From the NCBI RefSeq assembly GCF_900230185.1, contig NZ_OCSR01000002.1, positions 2,356,001 to 2,420,000 of the forward strand: a DNA stretch of 64,000 nucleotides, in the 5' to 3' direction. The notes under the pieces are model-generated. The model made no database searches, was not told where the DNA came from, and saw only the letters and a list, made by a program, of their open reading frames with translations. A program made the translations under genes and the position numbers. Source of the DNA: Burkholderia sp. OK233 (GTDB lineage: Bacteria > Pseudomonadota > Gammaproteobacteria > Burkholderiales > Burkholderiaceae). This document shows positions 27,991-36,848 of this stretch, in pieces. Within the stretch, counting starts at the first letter, position 1, and every line of letters starts with the position of its first letter.

Positions 27991-28956
27991 CTACCCTTGC
28001 GCAGAACGTCCGGTTTCATCAAGCCACTGAACAATGTTCCGCACCGTATCCCCATAGAAGGTGCGATACAACTCCTTCGACACATAGCCGATATGAGGCG
28101 TCGCGAGCACGTTGGGCAATTCGCGCAGCGGGTGCGGATTGTCGAGCGGTTCGACGTCGTAGACGTCCAGTGCAGCGCCGGCAATCTGACCGGTCGTGAG
28201 TGCCCGAAGCAGGGCGGCATTGTCGACGATCGCTCCTCGCGACGTATTGATCAGCCGGCTGGTAGGTTTCATCTGCGCGAGTTCTGTCGCGCCGACCAAA
28301 CCTCGGGTTCGCTCGCTAAACCGCAAGTGGATCGACAGGAAATCGGAAGTGGAGAACAGCACATCCTTGCTGACTCGCTTCACGCCTTTTTCCGCGGCGC
28401 GTTCCTCGGTGAGGTTCTCACTCCACGCGATGACGTTCATTCTGAATGCCCGCCCAATGATGCCGACAGCCGAGCCGATATGGCCAAGGCCAAGCACTCC
28501 GAGCGTCTTGCCCGCGAGTTCTTCGCCAAGCGAAAGCTGCCAGCCTCCCTGACGCACTGATTGATTCTCGAGGGGAATATTGCGGGCCATCGCGAGAATC
28601 AGCGCCCACGTCATCTCGATCGTCGGCGTGGACGAATAGCCCGTATGGCGAATTTCGATGCCGCGTTCCGCAGCCGCCTCCTGATCGATCGACACATTCC
28701 CGGCGCCGGTCGAGGCAATCAGCTTCAGGTTCGGCAGGCTTTCGATAACCGAGCGGGATAGCGGTGTGCGTTCTCGCATTACGCATACGACGTCGAATGG
28801 TTGCAGGCGTTGAATCAGACTCCCGATATCGGCGACGTGATCGTTGAACGCCGTCACGTCTGCCAGGTTCTTAAGCGGCGACCAGTCTGCCACGCTCAGC
28901 GCGACGTTCTGATAGTCGTCGAGGACGGCGACCTTGATCGGGAGTTTCAAGTCCAT
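27991..28956 (-). CDS. D-isomer-specific 2-hydroxyacid dehydrogenase
   Basis: 321 residues. NAD-binding GLGHIGSAVG is followed by the catalytic set: Arg in INTSRGAIVD, Glu in VYDVEPLDNPHPL and His in LATPHIGYV. This is the complete 2-hydroxyacid dehydrogenase triad; the enzyme interconverts D-2-hydroxy and 2-oxo acids with NAD(P). ATG 28956 has GGAG eight bases upstream. It lies at the edge of a cluster with an MFS permease and a maleate-isomerase-like gene, so it may act on a C4 or longer dicarboxylate. Confidence 0.92.
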   Translation of the reverse strand: MDLKLPIKVAVLDDYQNVALSVADWSPLKNLADVTAFNDHVADIGSLIQRLQPFDVVCVMRERTPLSRSVIESLPNLKLIASTGAGNVSIDQEAAAERGIEIRHTGYSSTPTIEMTWALILAMARNIPLENQSVRQGGWQLSLGEELAGKTLGVLGLGHIGSAVGIIGRAFRMNVIAWSENLTEERAAEKGVKRVSKDVLFSTSDFLSIHLRFSERTRGLVGATELAQMKPTSRLINTSRGAIVDNAALLRALTTGQIAGAALDVYDVEPLDNPHPLRELPNVLATPHIGYVSKELYRTFYGDTVRNIVQWLDETGRSAQG

Positions 28957-29045
28957 GTTGCGTGCTCCATGAGTTGTAGACGTTGCTGCTAACCGAATGC
29001 TAAGAATCCCGGCCCGTCACGTAAATCAGTAAGTAACGACGCCAC

Positions 29046-29064
29046 CCATCGCGAGCCGCGATGG
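29046..29064 (-). terminator. Hairpin after the LysR gene
   Basis: CCATCGCG-AGC-CGCGATGG, an 8-base-pair perfect stem located 25 bases after the stop of the minus-strand LysR gene. No T-run follows, so it is a weak or factor-dependent terminator candidate. Confidence 0.4.
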
Positions 29065-29088
29065 CTCACCCTTGACTTGTGACAGTGC

Positions 29089-30015
29089 TCATGACTCGTT
29101 GCTGCGGTGCTTGTCCAGGTGGTCGACCAGCATGCGTGCAGGAAGCGGCAGCGTGTCAAAGTTGCGCGCGATGATTAACAGCGGACGCAGCGACCACGGT
29201 TCATCAAGCTCAACGACGCGAAACGGCACCGACTGCATATAAGGCGTCACGCTTCCCTTGGGGAGCACACCAATGCCGAGCCCTGCGCTGACCATGTTGC
29301 GTACGCCCTCGAAGCTGGTCACCTCGATGCGCACGCGAAGCCGCATGCCGGCGCGCTCGGCGGCGGCGCGACACAACTTCGAAATGGACGTGCCGTACGG
29401 CATGCTGACGACGTCGTCCTCCAGAACTTCCGCGAAGGTCACGCTCGCGCGCTCGGCGAGCCGATGATCCGACGGCACGATCACGACCAGCTTATCGACG
29501 CTGTATGGACGCCACTGCAGATCGCCGAGGGTATCCCTGGTAGCCGCGCAGATGCCGAGATCGGCGACACCGCTTGCGATCGCCTGCACCACTTCATCGC
29601 TCGACTTCTCGGCCATATCGATCCGCACCTTTGGATTGGTGCGCAGGAAGGTGCGCAACACACCCGGCAGATACTGGACCATGGCCGTAAAGTTCACGTA
29701 AATCCGGGTATGGCCCCTCAACCCCGCCGAATACTCAGACAATTCGTCCGAAATTTGCTGCAAGTGCTCGCTCAGCCGCTTCGCGTGATGATAGAGCGCC
29801 TCGCCGGCCGGCGTAGGTTGCACGCCGCGGCTGTGCCGATATAACAGCGGCGTGCCGGCGTCGTCTTCGAGATCCGATACGCGCTTACTGACCGCCGACG
29901 CCACGATGTGCGTGCGGGCTGCTGCCGCAGCAATGCTGCCCTCCTCAATGACAGCCACAAAAATGCGCATGGACTCCATGTCGAGGCGCAACGGCCGATC
30001 TGCTGAAACACGCAT
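29089..30015 (-). CDS. LysR-family regulator of the MFS/maleate-isomerase-like cluster
   Basis: 308 residues. HTH near the N-terminus (MESMRIFVAVIEEGSIAAAA then VASAVSKRVSDLE), and a substrate-binding domain after residue ~95. ATG 30015 is chosen for its AAGGAG site six bases upstream; a longer frame to 30099 exists. It is divergent from the MFS gene, with an ATTGAA/TTCAAT repeat in between that may be its operator. The inducer is likely the organic acid moved by the permease. Confidence 0.9.
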   Translation of the reverse strand: MRVSADRPLRLDMESMRIFVAVIEEGSIAAAAARTHIVASAVSKRVSDLEDDAGTPLLYRHSRGVQPTPAGEALYHHAKRLSEHLQQISDELSEYSAGLRGHTRIYVNFTAMVQYLPGVLRTFLRTNPKVRIDMAEKSSDEVVQAIASGVADLGICAATRDTLGDLQWRPYSVDKLVVIVPSDHRLAERASVTFAEVLEDDVVSMPYGTSISKLCRAAAERAGMRLRVRIEVTSFEGVRNMVSAGLGIGVLPKGSVTPYMQSVPFRVVELDEPWSLRPLLIIARNFDTLPLPARMLVDHLDKHRSNES

Positions 30016-30076
30016 CCTTACTCCTTCGGGTTGGCTATCCGGTCGCCTGGCACCCATCGCGGTTGGCGATGCCTCT

Positions 30077-30100
30077 ATTGAACATTGAGAAGTTTTCAAT
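30077..30100. promoter_or_regulatory. Candidate LysR operator
   Basis: ATTGAA, 12 bases, TTCAAT: an inverted repeat in the divergent LysR/MFS intergenic region. The geometry (T-N11-A-like core) suits a LysR-type site, but binding is inferred. Confidence 0.4.
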
Positions 30101-30309
30101 CCGCCTCGTGACCGGCATCCTATGTGCCATAGGGCTCAATCCTCGCAGGATGATCGGTTGAGGCGCGAGACCGGGCACTGTGCCTCGCGATTCTATGTCG
30201 AGGCGGCGCGGTTGTCCTGGACGCCGGCCCATTGGCCTTTTCAGAAGCGCAAACCGGTGAACGGCCGGCACGCAGGAAAACGCCGTTGAAAACATGAAGG
30301 AGACGAAAG

Positions 30310-31671
30310 ATGGAACACAAACACCTTGCCTTGAGCGCGCGAACGCGCTGGTACGAGGGGCTCACGGCAATGCACTGGCGTGTGCTGAAGGCCAGCTTTC
30401 TCGGCTGGATTTTCGATGGATATGAGGCACTGGCACTCGTCGTCGTGCTTGGGCCGATGCTGCATTCGGTGCTGTCGCCGGCACAAGCCGCGTCGCCCAC
30501 GACATATGCGGGTCTGGTCATCGGCATCACGTTGCTTGGCTGGGGGGCGGGCGGTCTGGTCGGCGGGATTCTCGCGGACTATGTCGGACGTAAGCGGATG
30601 ATGCTCTGGTCCGTCTTCCTCTATGCGGTGTTTTCGGGATTGACCGCGTTCTCGCAAACCTTCTGGGTGTTGTGCGGGCTGCGTTTCCTGACTGGCCTCG
30701 CCATGGGCAGCGAATGGAGCACGGGTGTCGCGCTGCTGTCGGAAACCTGGCCTGAGCGGGCGCGTGCGAAAGGGGCGGGTTTCCTGCAATCGGGCTTTGG
30801 CTGGGGCACGCTGATCGCGGCGGTCGTGTGGTACGCACTGTCGTCGACGCATCCGCTCGGCGCTGAAACCTGGCGGCTGATGTTCGTGCTTGGTGCGGTC
30901 CCGGCGCTTTTTGTGCTGTACATCCGCCGCGGGGTCAGCGAGTCGGAGAAATGGCAACGCGCGGTGCGCGAGAAACGCTGGAGCGCAACGAGTACGACAA
31001 GCACCCAGCCGGTTGCGGGGGACACGCCTGCATCCGACAAGCGCCCGTTCACGCTCACGCAACTGTTCAGCGAACCCGAAGCGCTGCGCCGCACGCTGCT
31101 TCTGCTCGTGCTGTCGATCGTCACGACCGTCGGCTGGTGGGCCATTTCCAGCTGGCTGCCGACTTATACCGTGGCGCTCGCTAAGGCCGAAGGTATCCCC
31201 GATGCCTTGTCATGGGGCTCGAAGATATCGATCGCATACACCGTTGGCGCGATTGTGGCCTACATGATTGCGGGCTTCGTGGTGGATGCAATCGGCCGGC
31301 GAGCGTTCCTGTCACTCACTTTCGTCGGTGCGCTGGTCACCACGGTCGTCACGTACAAGCTGACGACAAGCGTCGAAGCGATGATGGTCGTGGCGCCGAT
31401 CAATGGTTTCTTCACGCTGGGCTGTGCCTATGTCTGGATGGCGATCTACCCATGCGAACTCTTTGGCTCCAGCGTGCGTTCCACGGCGATTAGCTTCGTG
31501 TTCAATGCAGCGCGTCTGATTGCGTGGGTGTTCCCGATCATCGCGGGCAGCATGATCAAATCGTTCGGTGGTGTGTCTCAAGCTGCGTTGGCACTCGGCT
31601 CGGTGTATCTGCTTGGTATCGTGGTTCCGTGGTTCTTGCCGGAGACGCGTGGCACGGGCATGCCGGACTGA
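30310..31671 (+). CDS. MFS transporter, organic/aromatic acid symporter type
   Basis: 453 residues with twelve predicted membrane helices. The MFS signature after TM2 is GGILADYVGRKRMM, and the family-type repeat in the second half is VVDAIGRRAF. TM1 region LGWIFDGYEALALVVV carries the D(G)YE/D pattern of the aromatic acid:H+ symporter (AAHS) and related sialate families. It would import the substrate of the following isomerase-like enzyme. A 68-residue central cytoplasmic loop contains a Thr/Ser-rich stretch. Confidence 0.9.
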   Translation: MEHKHLALSARTRWYEGLTAMHWRVLKASFLGWIFDGYEALALVVVLGPMLHSVLSPAQAASPTTYAGLVIGITLLGWGAGGLVGGILADYVGRKRMMLWSVFLYAVFSGLTAFSQTFWVLCGLRFLTGLAMGSEWSTGVALLSETWPERARAKGAGFLQSGFGWGTLIAAVVWYALSSTHPLGAETWRLMFVLGAVPALFVLYIRRGVSESEKWQRAVREKRWSATSTTSTQPVAGDTPASDKRPFTLTQLFSEPEALRRTLLLLVLSIVTTVGWWAISSWLPTYTVALAKAEGIPDALSWGSKISIAYTVGAIVAYMIAGFVVDAIGRRAFLSLTFVGALVTTVVTYKLTTSVEAMMVVAPINGFFTLGCAYVWMAIYPCELFGSSVRSTAISFVFNAARLIAWVFPIIAGSMIKSFGGVSQAALALGSVYLLGIVVPWFLPETRGTGMPD

Positions 31672-31716
31672 GTCAGTTAAGAAATTTGGATACCTAACTC
31701 TATTTCGGAGAGAAAG

Positions 31717-32466
31717 ATGCCTCAAAATTTTCGTATTGGACAAATCGTTCCAAGCTCGAATACGACCATGGAAACTGAAATTCCCGCCATGTTGCGAGCC
31801 CGTGAAGCGATCCGCCCGGAACGGTTCACGTTCCATTCGAGCCGGATGAGAATGCACAAGGTCACGAAGGAAGAACTGGTCGCGATGAACAAGGAAGGCC
31901 TGCGCTGCGCGGCGGAACTCGCCGACGCTCGTGTCGATGTCATGAGCACGGCGTGCCTGGTTGCGATCATGGCGATGGGGCCTGGATATCATCGGCAAAC
32001 CGAACGCGAACTGCTGGAAGTTGCGCGCGCCAATCATTGCCTTGCGCCTGTCATGACCTCCGCGGGCGCGTTGGTAGAAGGCCTGAAGATCATGGGCGCT
32101 CGCCGGATTTCGCTGATGGCGCCGTACATGCGTCCCTTGACTGACCTTGTCGTCGCTTATATCGAGAACGAAGGCATTGAGGTTATCGATTCCCTCTGCT
32201 TTGAGATTCCGGACAATCTTGAAGTCGGTCTGCGCGACCCGATGCAACTGGTCGAGGACGTTCGCGGCCTGAACACGGAAGGCGCGGACGTTGTGGTGGC
32301 GTCCGCTTGCGTCCAGATGCCTTCATTGCCGGCGATTCAGCGCATTGAAGACATGCTGGGAATCCGCACTGTTTCGACTGCGGTATGCACTGTTCGGCGC
32401 ATGTTGGATCATCTTAAGCTCGAGCCGATCGTGCCTGGTGCGGGGGCGTTGCTGTCCGGCGTGTGA
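31717..32466 (+). CDS. Maleate cis-trans isomerase-like enzyme (Asp/Glu racemase superfamily)
   Basis: 249 residues, the normal length for maleate isomerase. N-terminal GQIVPSSNTTMETEIP is the substrate-loop pattern of this family. The two catalytic cysteines are expected at STACLVAIMAMG (~80) and SACVQMPSLPA (~195); both are present. The enzyme would convert maleate to fumarate, or act on a related cis-diacid such as a substituted maleate. GGAG lies before ATG 31717. It follows the MFS gene by 45 bases and is probably its operon partner. Confidence 0.85.
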   Translation: MPQNFRIGQIVPSSNTTMETEIPAMLRAREAIRPERFTFHSSRMRMHKVTKEELVAMNKEGLRCAAELADARVDVMSTACLVAIMAMGPGYHRQTERELLEVARANHCLAPVMTSAGALVEGLKIMGARRISLMAPYMRPLTDLVVAYIENEGIEVIDSLCFEIPDNLEVGLRDPMQLVEDVRGLNTEGADVVVASACVQMPSLPAIQRIEDMLGIRTVSTAVCTVRRMLDHLKLEPIVPGAGALLSGV

Positions 32467-32483
32467 TCGGCTATTGCTGACAC

Positions 32484-33080
32484 TCAGCCGATTTTTTCGA
32501 ATGCGGCTTTGTACAAGCTTCGCTTCGGCTCGGCAAACACTCGCCGCACCATCGGTTCGAAGAACTCTAGCGGCAGTGTTTCCGCATCCGGATCGAAGGC
32601 CGCCGCGTCATATTTCTCGCAGAAATGCGCGGTACGTTTGAACAACTCCGGCACGTCGCGGTACTTATCGCGCAGATTGCGATCCATGCCCATGTGGTGG
32701 AAGAAGTAGTACCCCTGGAAGATCCCATGGTGCTTGATCATCCAGTGATTTTCCGCGCTGACGAACGGCTCCAGCAGCACGGCTGCAACGTCGGCATGGT
32801 TGTAACTTCCCAGCGTATCTCCAATGTCGTGCAACAGCGCGCAGACCACGTATTCCTCGTCCTGGCTGTCGCGATGCGCCAGCGTGGCAGTCTGCAAGCT
32901 ATGCGTCAGACGATCGACAGGGAAGCCGCCAAAGTCGCCATTCAGCAAACGCAGGTGGTCCAGCAGGCGGCCAGGCAGTCCTTTGGCGAACGGCCCAACC
33001 TCACTACCGATGATCGCCCAATCCTGCTCGGTACCGTCGCGCATATGGCGGAACGCGGCGCACTGTTCGTTGTGTTCCAT
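32484..33080 (-). CDS. HD-domain protein, MIOX/PhnZ-like putative di-iron oxygenase
   Basis: 198 residues. Metal-ligand pattern: His60 in RLTHSLQTA, His84-Asp85 in LLHDIGDTLGSYNH with His95, and KHH at 117-118. This matches the HD-fold group that includes myo-inositol oxygenase and PhnZ, which use a mixed-valent di-iron site to break C-C or C-P bonds. Hydrolase activity typical of other HD proteins cannot be excluded. ATG 33080 has AAGGAG eight bases upstream. It is divergent from a LysR gene and converges on the maleate-isomerase-like gene. Confidence 0.8.
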   Translation of the reverse strand: MEHNEQCAAFRHMRDGTEQDWAIIGSEVGPFAKGLPGRLLDHLRLLNGDFGGFPVDRLTHSLQTATLAHRDSQDEEYVVCALLHDIGDTLGSYNHADVAAVLLEPFVSAENHWMIKHHGIFQGYYFFHHMGMDRNLRDKYRDVPELFKRTAHFCEKYDAAAFDPDAETLPLEFFEPMVRRVFAEPKRSLYKAAFEKIG

Positions 33081-33182
33081 GGGACTACTCCTTCTCTGTG
33101 TGATTGGAGCTTCATTATTTGAGCGAGGGCGATATAAAATCCAATAACTGAAAAGCCAACATCCATAACTTCAGGGAATGGC

Positions 33183-34076
33183 ATGATTGACGGCGACCTT
33201 ACCTACTTCCTGACCATCGCGGGTACCGGTACGCTGGCACGCGCCGCCGAACAGCTGGGCATTTCTCAGCCGGCCGTGACCAAGGCCATACAGCGGCTGG
33301 AGCGCAAGGTGGGGGTAACGCTGGTCGAGCGCACCGCACGCGGCTCGGTATTGACCGAGGCGGGCAAGATATTCCATACACGGGTATTGGGCGTGTCCCT
33401 GCAGCTCGATAGTGCGGTGCAGGAAGCGCGCGATATGGGTGGAGGACACGCGGGCCTGCTGCGCATCGGGGCGACGCCGGCCACCACGAGTTTCGCGCTG
33501 CGCTCGCTGTTTCCAACGCTGCTGGTGGAGCGGCCCGCCGCACGCGTCAGTGTGACGACAGCGTTTAGCGACACGCTCTTGGACGCCATCGACAAGCGTG
33601 AAGTGGAGTTGGCTGTATGCCCCTTGCCCGAGACATTGGACGCATCCATGGTCAAGGAGGTGCTGTATGACGATCACTACAGCTTGATGGTTAGCACCGG
33701 GCACCCTCTGGCCAAGCGGGAATCGGTCACGGTAGACGATCTGGTGGACTGCGAATGGGCCGCGTCCAGTCGACAGGAATTTGCACGGGTGCAGATCGAG
33801 CAAGCCTTTGCAAAACTGGGCCACCTGCCTATGCGCATTGTGGCCGAGGCCAATAGTTTGGCCGCGTTGATTCTTATCGTATCCACTACCCAACTGGTCA
33901 GCTTTATTAACGCGCGCAGCTTCGACCCTGGCCCCCTACCGTTCGATATTGCTGTGCGCCCGATCCAGTTCGACGGCCTGCTGCGTCGGGTCGGACTGAT
34001 ACGAAGGGCCGGCTACCTATCCCCGGTCGCGCAACGCGCCCAGGAAATTTTGCGCGACGCAGCTCGGGCGTTGTAG
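33183..34076 (+). CDS. LysR-family regulator divergent from the HD oxygenase-like gene
   Basis: 297 residues. HTH at residues ~5-65 (FLTIAGTGTLARAAEQLGIS, QPAVTKAIQRLERKVG), then a type 2 periplasmic-binding-like effector domain. It is the second LysR gene of this cluster. It shares a 102-base promoter region with the HD-domain gene and so probably regulates it. Confidence 0.9.
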   Translation: MIDGDLTYFLTIAGTGTLARAAEQLGISQPAVTKAIQRLERKVGVTLVERTARGSVLTEAGKIFHTRVLGVSLQLDSAVQEARDMGGGHAGLLRIGATPATTSFALRSLFPTLLVERPAARVSVTTAFSDTLLDAIDKREVELAVCPLPETLDASMVKEVLYDDHYSLMVSTGHPLAKRESVTVDDLVDCEWAASSRQEFARVQIEQAFAKLGHLPMRIVAEANSLAALILIVSTTQLVSFINARSFDPGPLPFDIAVRPIQFDGLLRRVGLIRRAGYLSPVAQRAQEILRDAARAL

Positions 34077-34078
34077 GC

Positions 34079-34186
34079 CTGTACGCCTCGCGCCCGCTCG
34101 TCCGACGCTGCCGGGATATCGCCCATAATATCGGTCTCACGCCGTACCGCGCGGATGACGTCGGTCATCGTGTTGCCGGTTTTTTC
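34079..34186 (-). pseudogene. Fragment of a methyl-accepting chemotaxis protein
   Basis: On the minus strand this stretch reads GNTMTDVIRAVRRETDIMGD followed by IPAASDERARGVQ. That is the last methylation-helix region of a chemoreceptor signalling domain; the intact receptor at 13770-15515 has GGTINEIVASVRRVTDIVGE at the same place. No start, sensor or tip region is nearby. It is a decayed leftover squeezed between a LysR gene and the KfrA-like gene. Confidence 0.7.
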
Positions 34187-34290
34187 AGTGAACTGCGAAT
34201 CGCGCGGTATGAGCCAACCCGCAATCCTTTCATTGGGCACGCCGCCGGATGGAGTAACGTATTGGGGACTTAATCTTTCGTCAGGTCAAA

Positions 34291-36741
34291 ATGAGCTTTG
34301 AGGCGCTTATGTCCACGGACGCAGACACAATCACGGACGAACTCGTCGCGGGAATCGCGGATCGCATGGTCGAGGAAGGCCGGAAAGTTTCTCCAGTGAC
34401 CATTTGGCCGGAGATTCCGGGCGGCTCGGTTGTTGCCATTGCGGGAGCTTTGCAACGCTGGCGCGAAGCGCGACAGCCTGTCACGCCGCCCGTGCAGGTC
34501 CAGGCCGGGTTGCCGGAGCATATTGCCGAAACCATGATGAGCGCGGCAGATCGGCTCTGGATGGCCGCCCAGGGCGAAGCTGACCGGGCAGTCAGTCAGC
34601 ACCTGAGCGCCGTGAATCAACACCTCGACATCGCTCGCACTGAACGGGATGAGGCGCTTGCCGAGTATCAGAAGACGGCCGCGGAAATCGAAACCGGGCG
34701 TGAGCGGCATATTGCGCTGACGAGCGCGCTGAGCAGCGCCGAGGATACGTCCAGGCGTCTCGCGGCAGAACTTGCAACAGCGACCGGCCGCGCCGAAGCT
34801 GCCGAGGCTCGCGTGGACGAACTGGCGCAGCATGTGTCGGTGGAAGAGGCCGCGCTGGAGCATACGAAGGCGGAACTCGAGCAGGAACGTCACGCGCGTG
34901 GGGAGTTGGCCGCTGCCGTTTCCAGCCAGAACGATCAGATCGCACAGATGAAGCAGGAGCTCGACGAGGCGCGGCAGGAGGTCACTTCGTTGGGCTACGA
35001 CTGTCAGGCGAAGTCGGCCGAAGCGGATAGAGCGTTGGAGGAGGCTAGCGAGGCTTCGGCGCGTGCGGAAGCGGCCACGGCGCAGATGAACGAGGGTCTC
35101 GCGCGGGTCGCTGGACTGGAGGCCGAACGGAATGAGACGCGCTTTGCGCTCGAAGCAGAGCGCCAGACAAGCGCGGCGCGGAGCGAAGAAGCGTTGATTC
35201 AGTTCGACGAATTGCAGCGCGTTGGCCGGGAACTGGAGGCGGCGCGGGAGCAGGTTAGCGCTATGACTGAGGCGCAGGCGGCTGTGAGCGCTGAGCTGGC
35301 TCAGGTTTCGCACGACGCGTCTGTGGCGAGCGATGAACTGGCTCGGGTATCGCAGGATGCGTCGGCCGCGAAGGAGCGGGCAGAGTTCGCGGAACAGCAT
35401 GCGGCGACGTTGCAGCAGCGTCTGGCAGAAGTCGAGCAGGCGAAGTCGGCCGAAGCTGAGCGATGGGCGCAGGAATCTAACGCGGCATCGTCGCGTGCAG
35501 AAGCCGCTACGGCGCAGGTGAACGAGAGCCTCGCGCGGGTCGCCGCGCTGGAGGCTGAGCGGGATGAGGTGCATGCCGCGCTCGCAGCGGAGCGCCAGGC
35601 GAGCGCAGCGCGGAGCGAGGAAGCGTCGGGGCAGTTCAACGAACTGCAGCGCGTCGGTCGGGAACTCGACGAGGCGCGGGAGCAGGTCAGCGCCATGACT
35701 GGGGCGAACGCGGCCGCGACCGCTGAACTCGCCCAGGTCTCGCAAGACGCGTCTGCCGCGAAGGAGCGGGCAGAGTTCTCGGAACAGCATGCGGTGGCGT
35801 TGCAGCAGCGTCTCGTAGAAGTCGAGCAGGCGAAGTCCGCCGAAGCGGAACGATGGTCGCAGGAATCCAGTGTGGCGTCATCACGCGCAGAAGCTGCTAC
35901 GGCACAGGTGAGCGAGAGCCTCGCGCGGGTTGCTGCGATCGAGGCTGAACTCAATGAGGCGCGCACTGCGCTCGCTGCCGAGCGCCAGACAAGCCTAGCC
36001 CGGGGCGAGGAAGTGTCGGGCCAGTTCAACGAACTACAACGCGTCGCCCGGGAACTTGAGGAAGCGCGAATCGCGCTCGAAGCAGAACGGCGGACAAACG
36101 CAGAGCGGAGCGGCGCAGCGTCGATCCAGCACGACGAACTCCAAGGCGTCACCCGGGAACTCGAGGCGGCGCGGGAGCAGGTCAGCGCCATGACCGAGGC
36201 GAAAGCGGCTGCGATCGCTGAACTGGCTCAGGTTTCGCAGGATGCGTCTAGCGCGAAGGAGCGGGCAGAGGCCGCCGAACAGCATGCGGCGACATTGGCG
36301 CAGCGCCTTGGAGAAGTCGAGAAGGCTCGCGCGGAAGAGGCGCGACGCAGCCATCAACTTGCCCTTCAAGCGGGCGACTCTGCGAAGGCGGAAGACGTCG
36401 CAGAGTTACAGCGGCAGATATCGGCTCAGGCCAAAACGCATGAGAAGGCCTTTAACGAGCTTCGCACGATTGCTGAGCAGTGGGTGGAGCACGCCAAGGA
36501 CCTGAAGGAACGACTCGCGTCGGCAAACGAGAAGCTTCTGTTCATCGACTCGCGCAGCACGGGAGAAGTGGCGCTCATCCGGAAGCTCTCATCTGAACTT
36601 GAGCGGCTTAAGCCCGATAGTGAGTTGGTATCCCGGGACACGCAGCAAAAGCTGATCGGGGCGACGATGGCCGAGCGGCTTTCGCAGAAGGGCTATCGGT
36701 ATGATCCGACGACGGCGGTTATGTCGAAGGTAGAGCGTTGA
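34291..36741 (+). CDS. KfrA-like DNA-binding protein with very long repetitive coiled coil
   Basis: 816 residues. The N-terminal ~110 residues are a KfrA_N-type helix-turn-helix domain (VAGIADRMVEEGRKVSPVTI, ALQRWREARQ). The remaining ~700 residues are almost wholly coiled coil rich in Ala, Glu, Arg and Gln. A unit of about 130 residues is repeated: copies begin near EQHAATLQQRL (DNA 35386), EQHAVALQQRL (35776) and EQHAATLAQRL (36271). The last interval is longer by 35 residues (five heptads). KfrA proteins on plasmids bind DNA and form filaments that aid partition; a chromosomal copy of this size might organise DNA. Start ATG 34291 or 34309. Confidence 0.8.
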   Translation: MSFEALMSTDADTITDELVAGIADRMVEEGRKVSPVTIWPEIPGGSVVAIAGALQRWREARQPVTPPVQVQAGLPEHIAETMMSAADRLWMAAQGEADRAVSQHLSAVNQHLDIARTERDEALAEYQKTAAEIETGRERHIALTSALSSAEDTSRRLAAELATATGRAEAAEARVDELAQHVSVEEAALEHTKAELEQERHARGELAAAVSSQNDQIAQMKQELDEARQEVTSLGYDCQAKSAEADRALEEASEASARAEAATAQMNEGLARVAGLEAERNETRFALEAERQTSAARSEEALIQFDELQRVGRELEAAREQVSAMTEAQAAVSAELAQVSHDASVASDELARVSQDASAAKERAEFAEQHAATLQQRLAEVEQAKSAEAERWAQESNAASSRAEAATAQVNESLARVAALEAERDEVHAALAAERQASAARSEEASGQFNELQRVGRELDEAREQVSAMTGANAAATAELAQVSQDASAAKERAEFSEQHAVALQQRLVEVEQAKSAEAERWSQESSVASSRAEAATAQVSESLARVAAIEAELNEARTALAAERQTSLARGEEVSGQFNELQRVARELEEARIALEAERRTNAERSGAASIQHDELQGVTRELEAAREQVSAMTEAKAAAIAELAQVSQDASSAKERAEAAEQHAATLAQRLGEVEKARAEEARRSHQLALQAGDSAKAEDVAELQRQISAQAKTHEKAFNELRTIAEQWVEHAKDLKERLASANEKLLFIDSRSTGEVALIRKLSSELERLKPDSELVSRDTQQKLIGATMAERLSQKGYRYDPTTAVMSKVER

Positions 36742-36794
36742 CTTTCTGCAGGCCATCGATACCGTCAGCCAGCCCACCGAAGCCCACCGAAGCC

Positions 36795-36816
36795 CGCCGG
36801 ATCCTTCGATCCGGCG
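36795..36816. terminator. Hairpin between convergent KfrA-like and porin genes
   Basis: CGCCGGATC-CTTC-GATCCGGCG, a 9-base-pair perfect stem with a tetraloop, lying between two convergent stop codons. It is preceded by three near-repeats of AGCCCACCGA. The T-run is weak, so it may act in both directions with help from Rho. Confidence 0.55.
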
Positions 36817-36848
36817 TTCTGCACCGTCATGCAGGCAAGTCACACTGC

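Noticed and set aside
35100..36300. Regularly spaced DNA repeats resembling an array
   Set aside because: They lie in frame within the KfrA-like coiled coil, are long and imperfect, and have no unique spacers, so they are not a CRISPR array.
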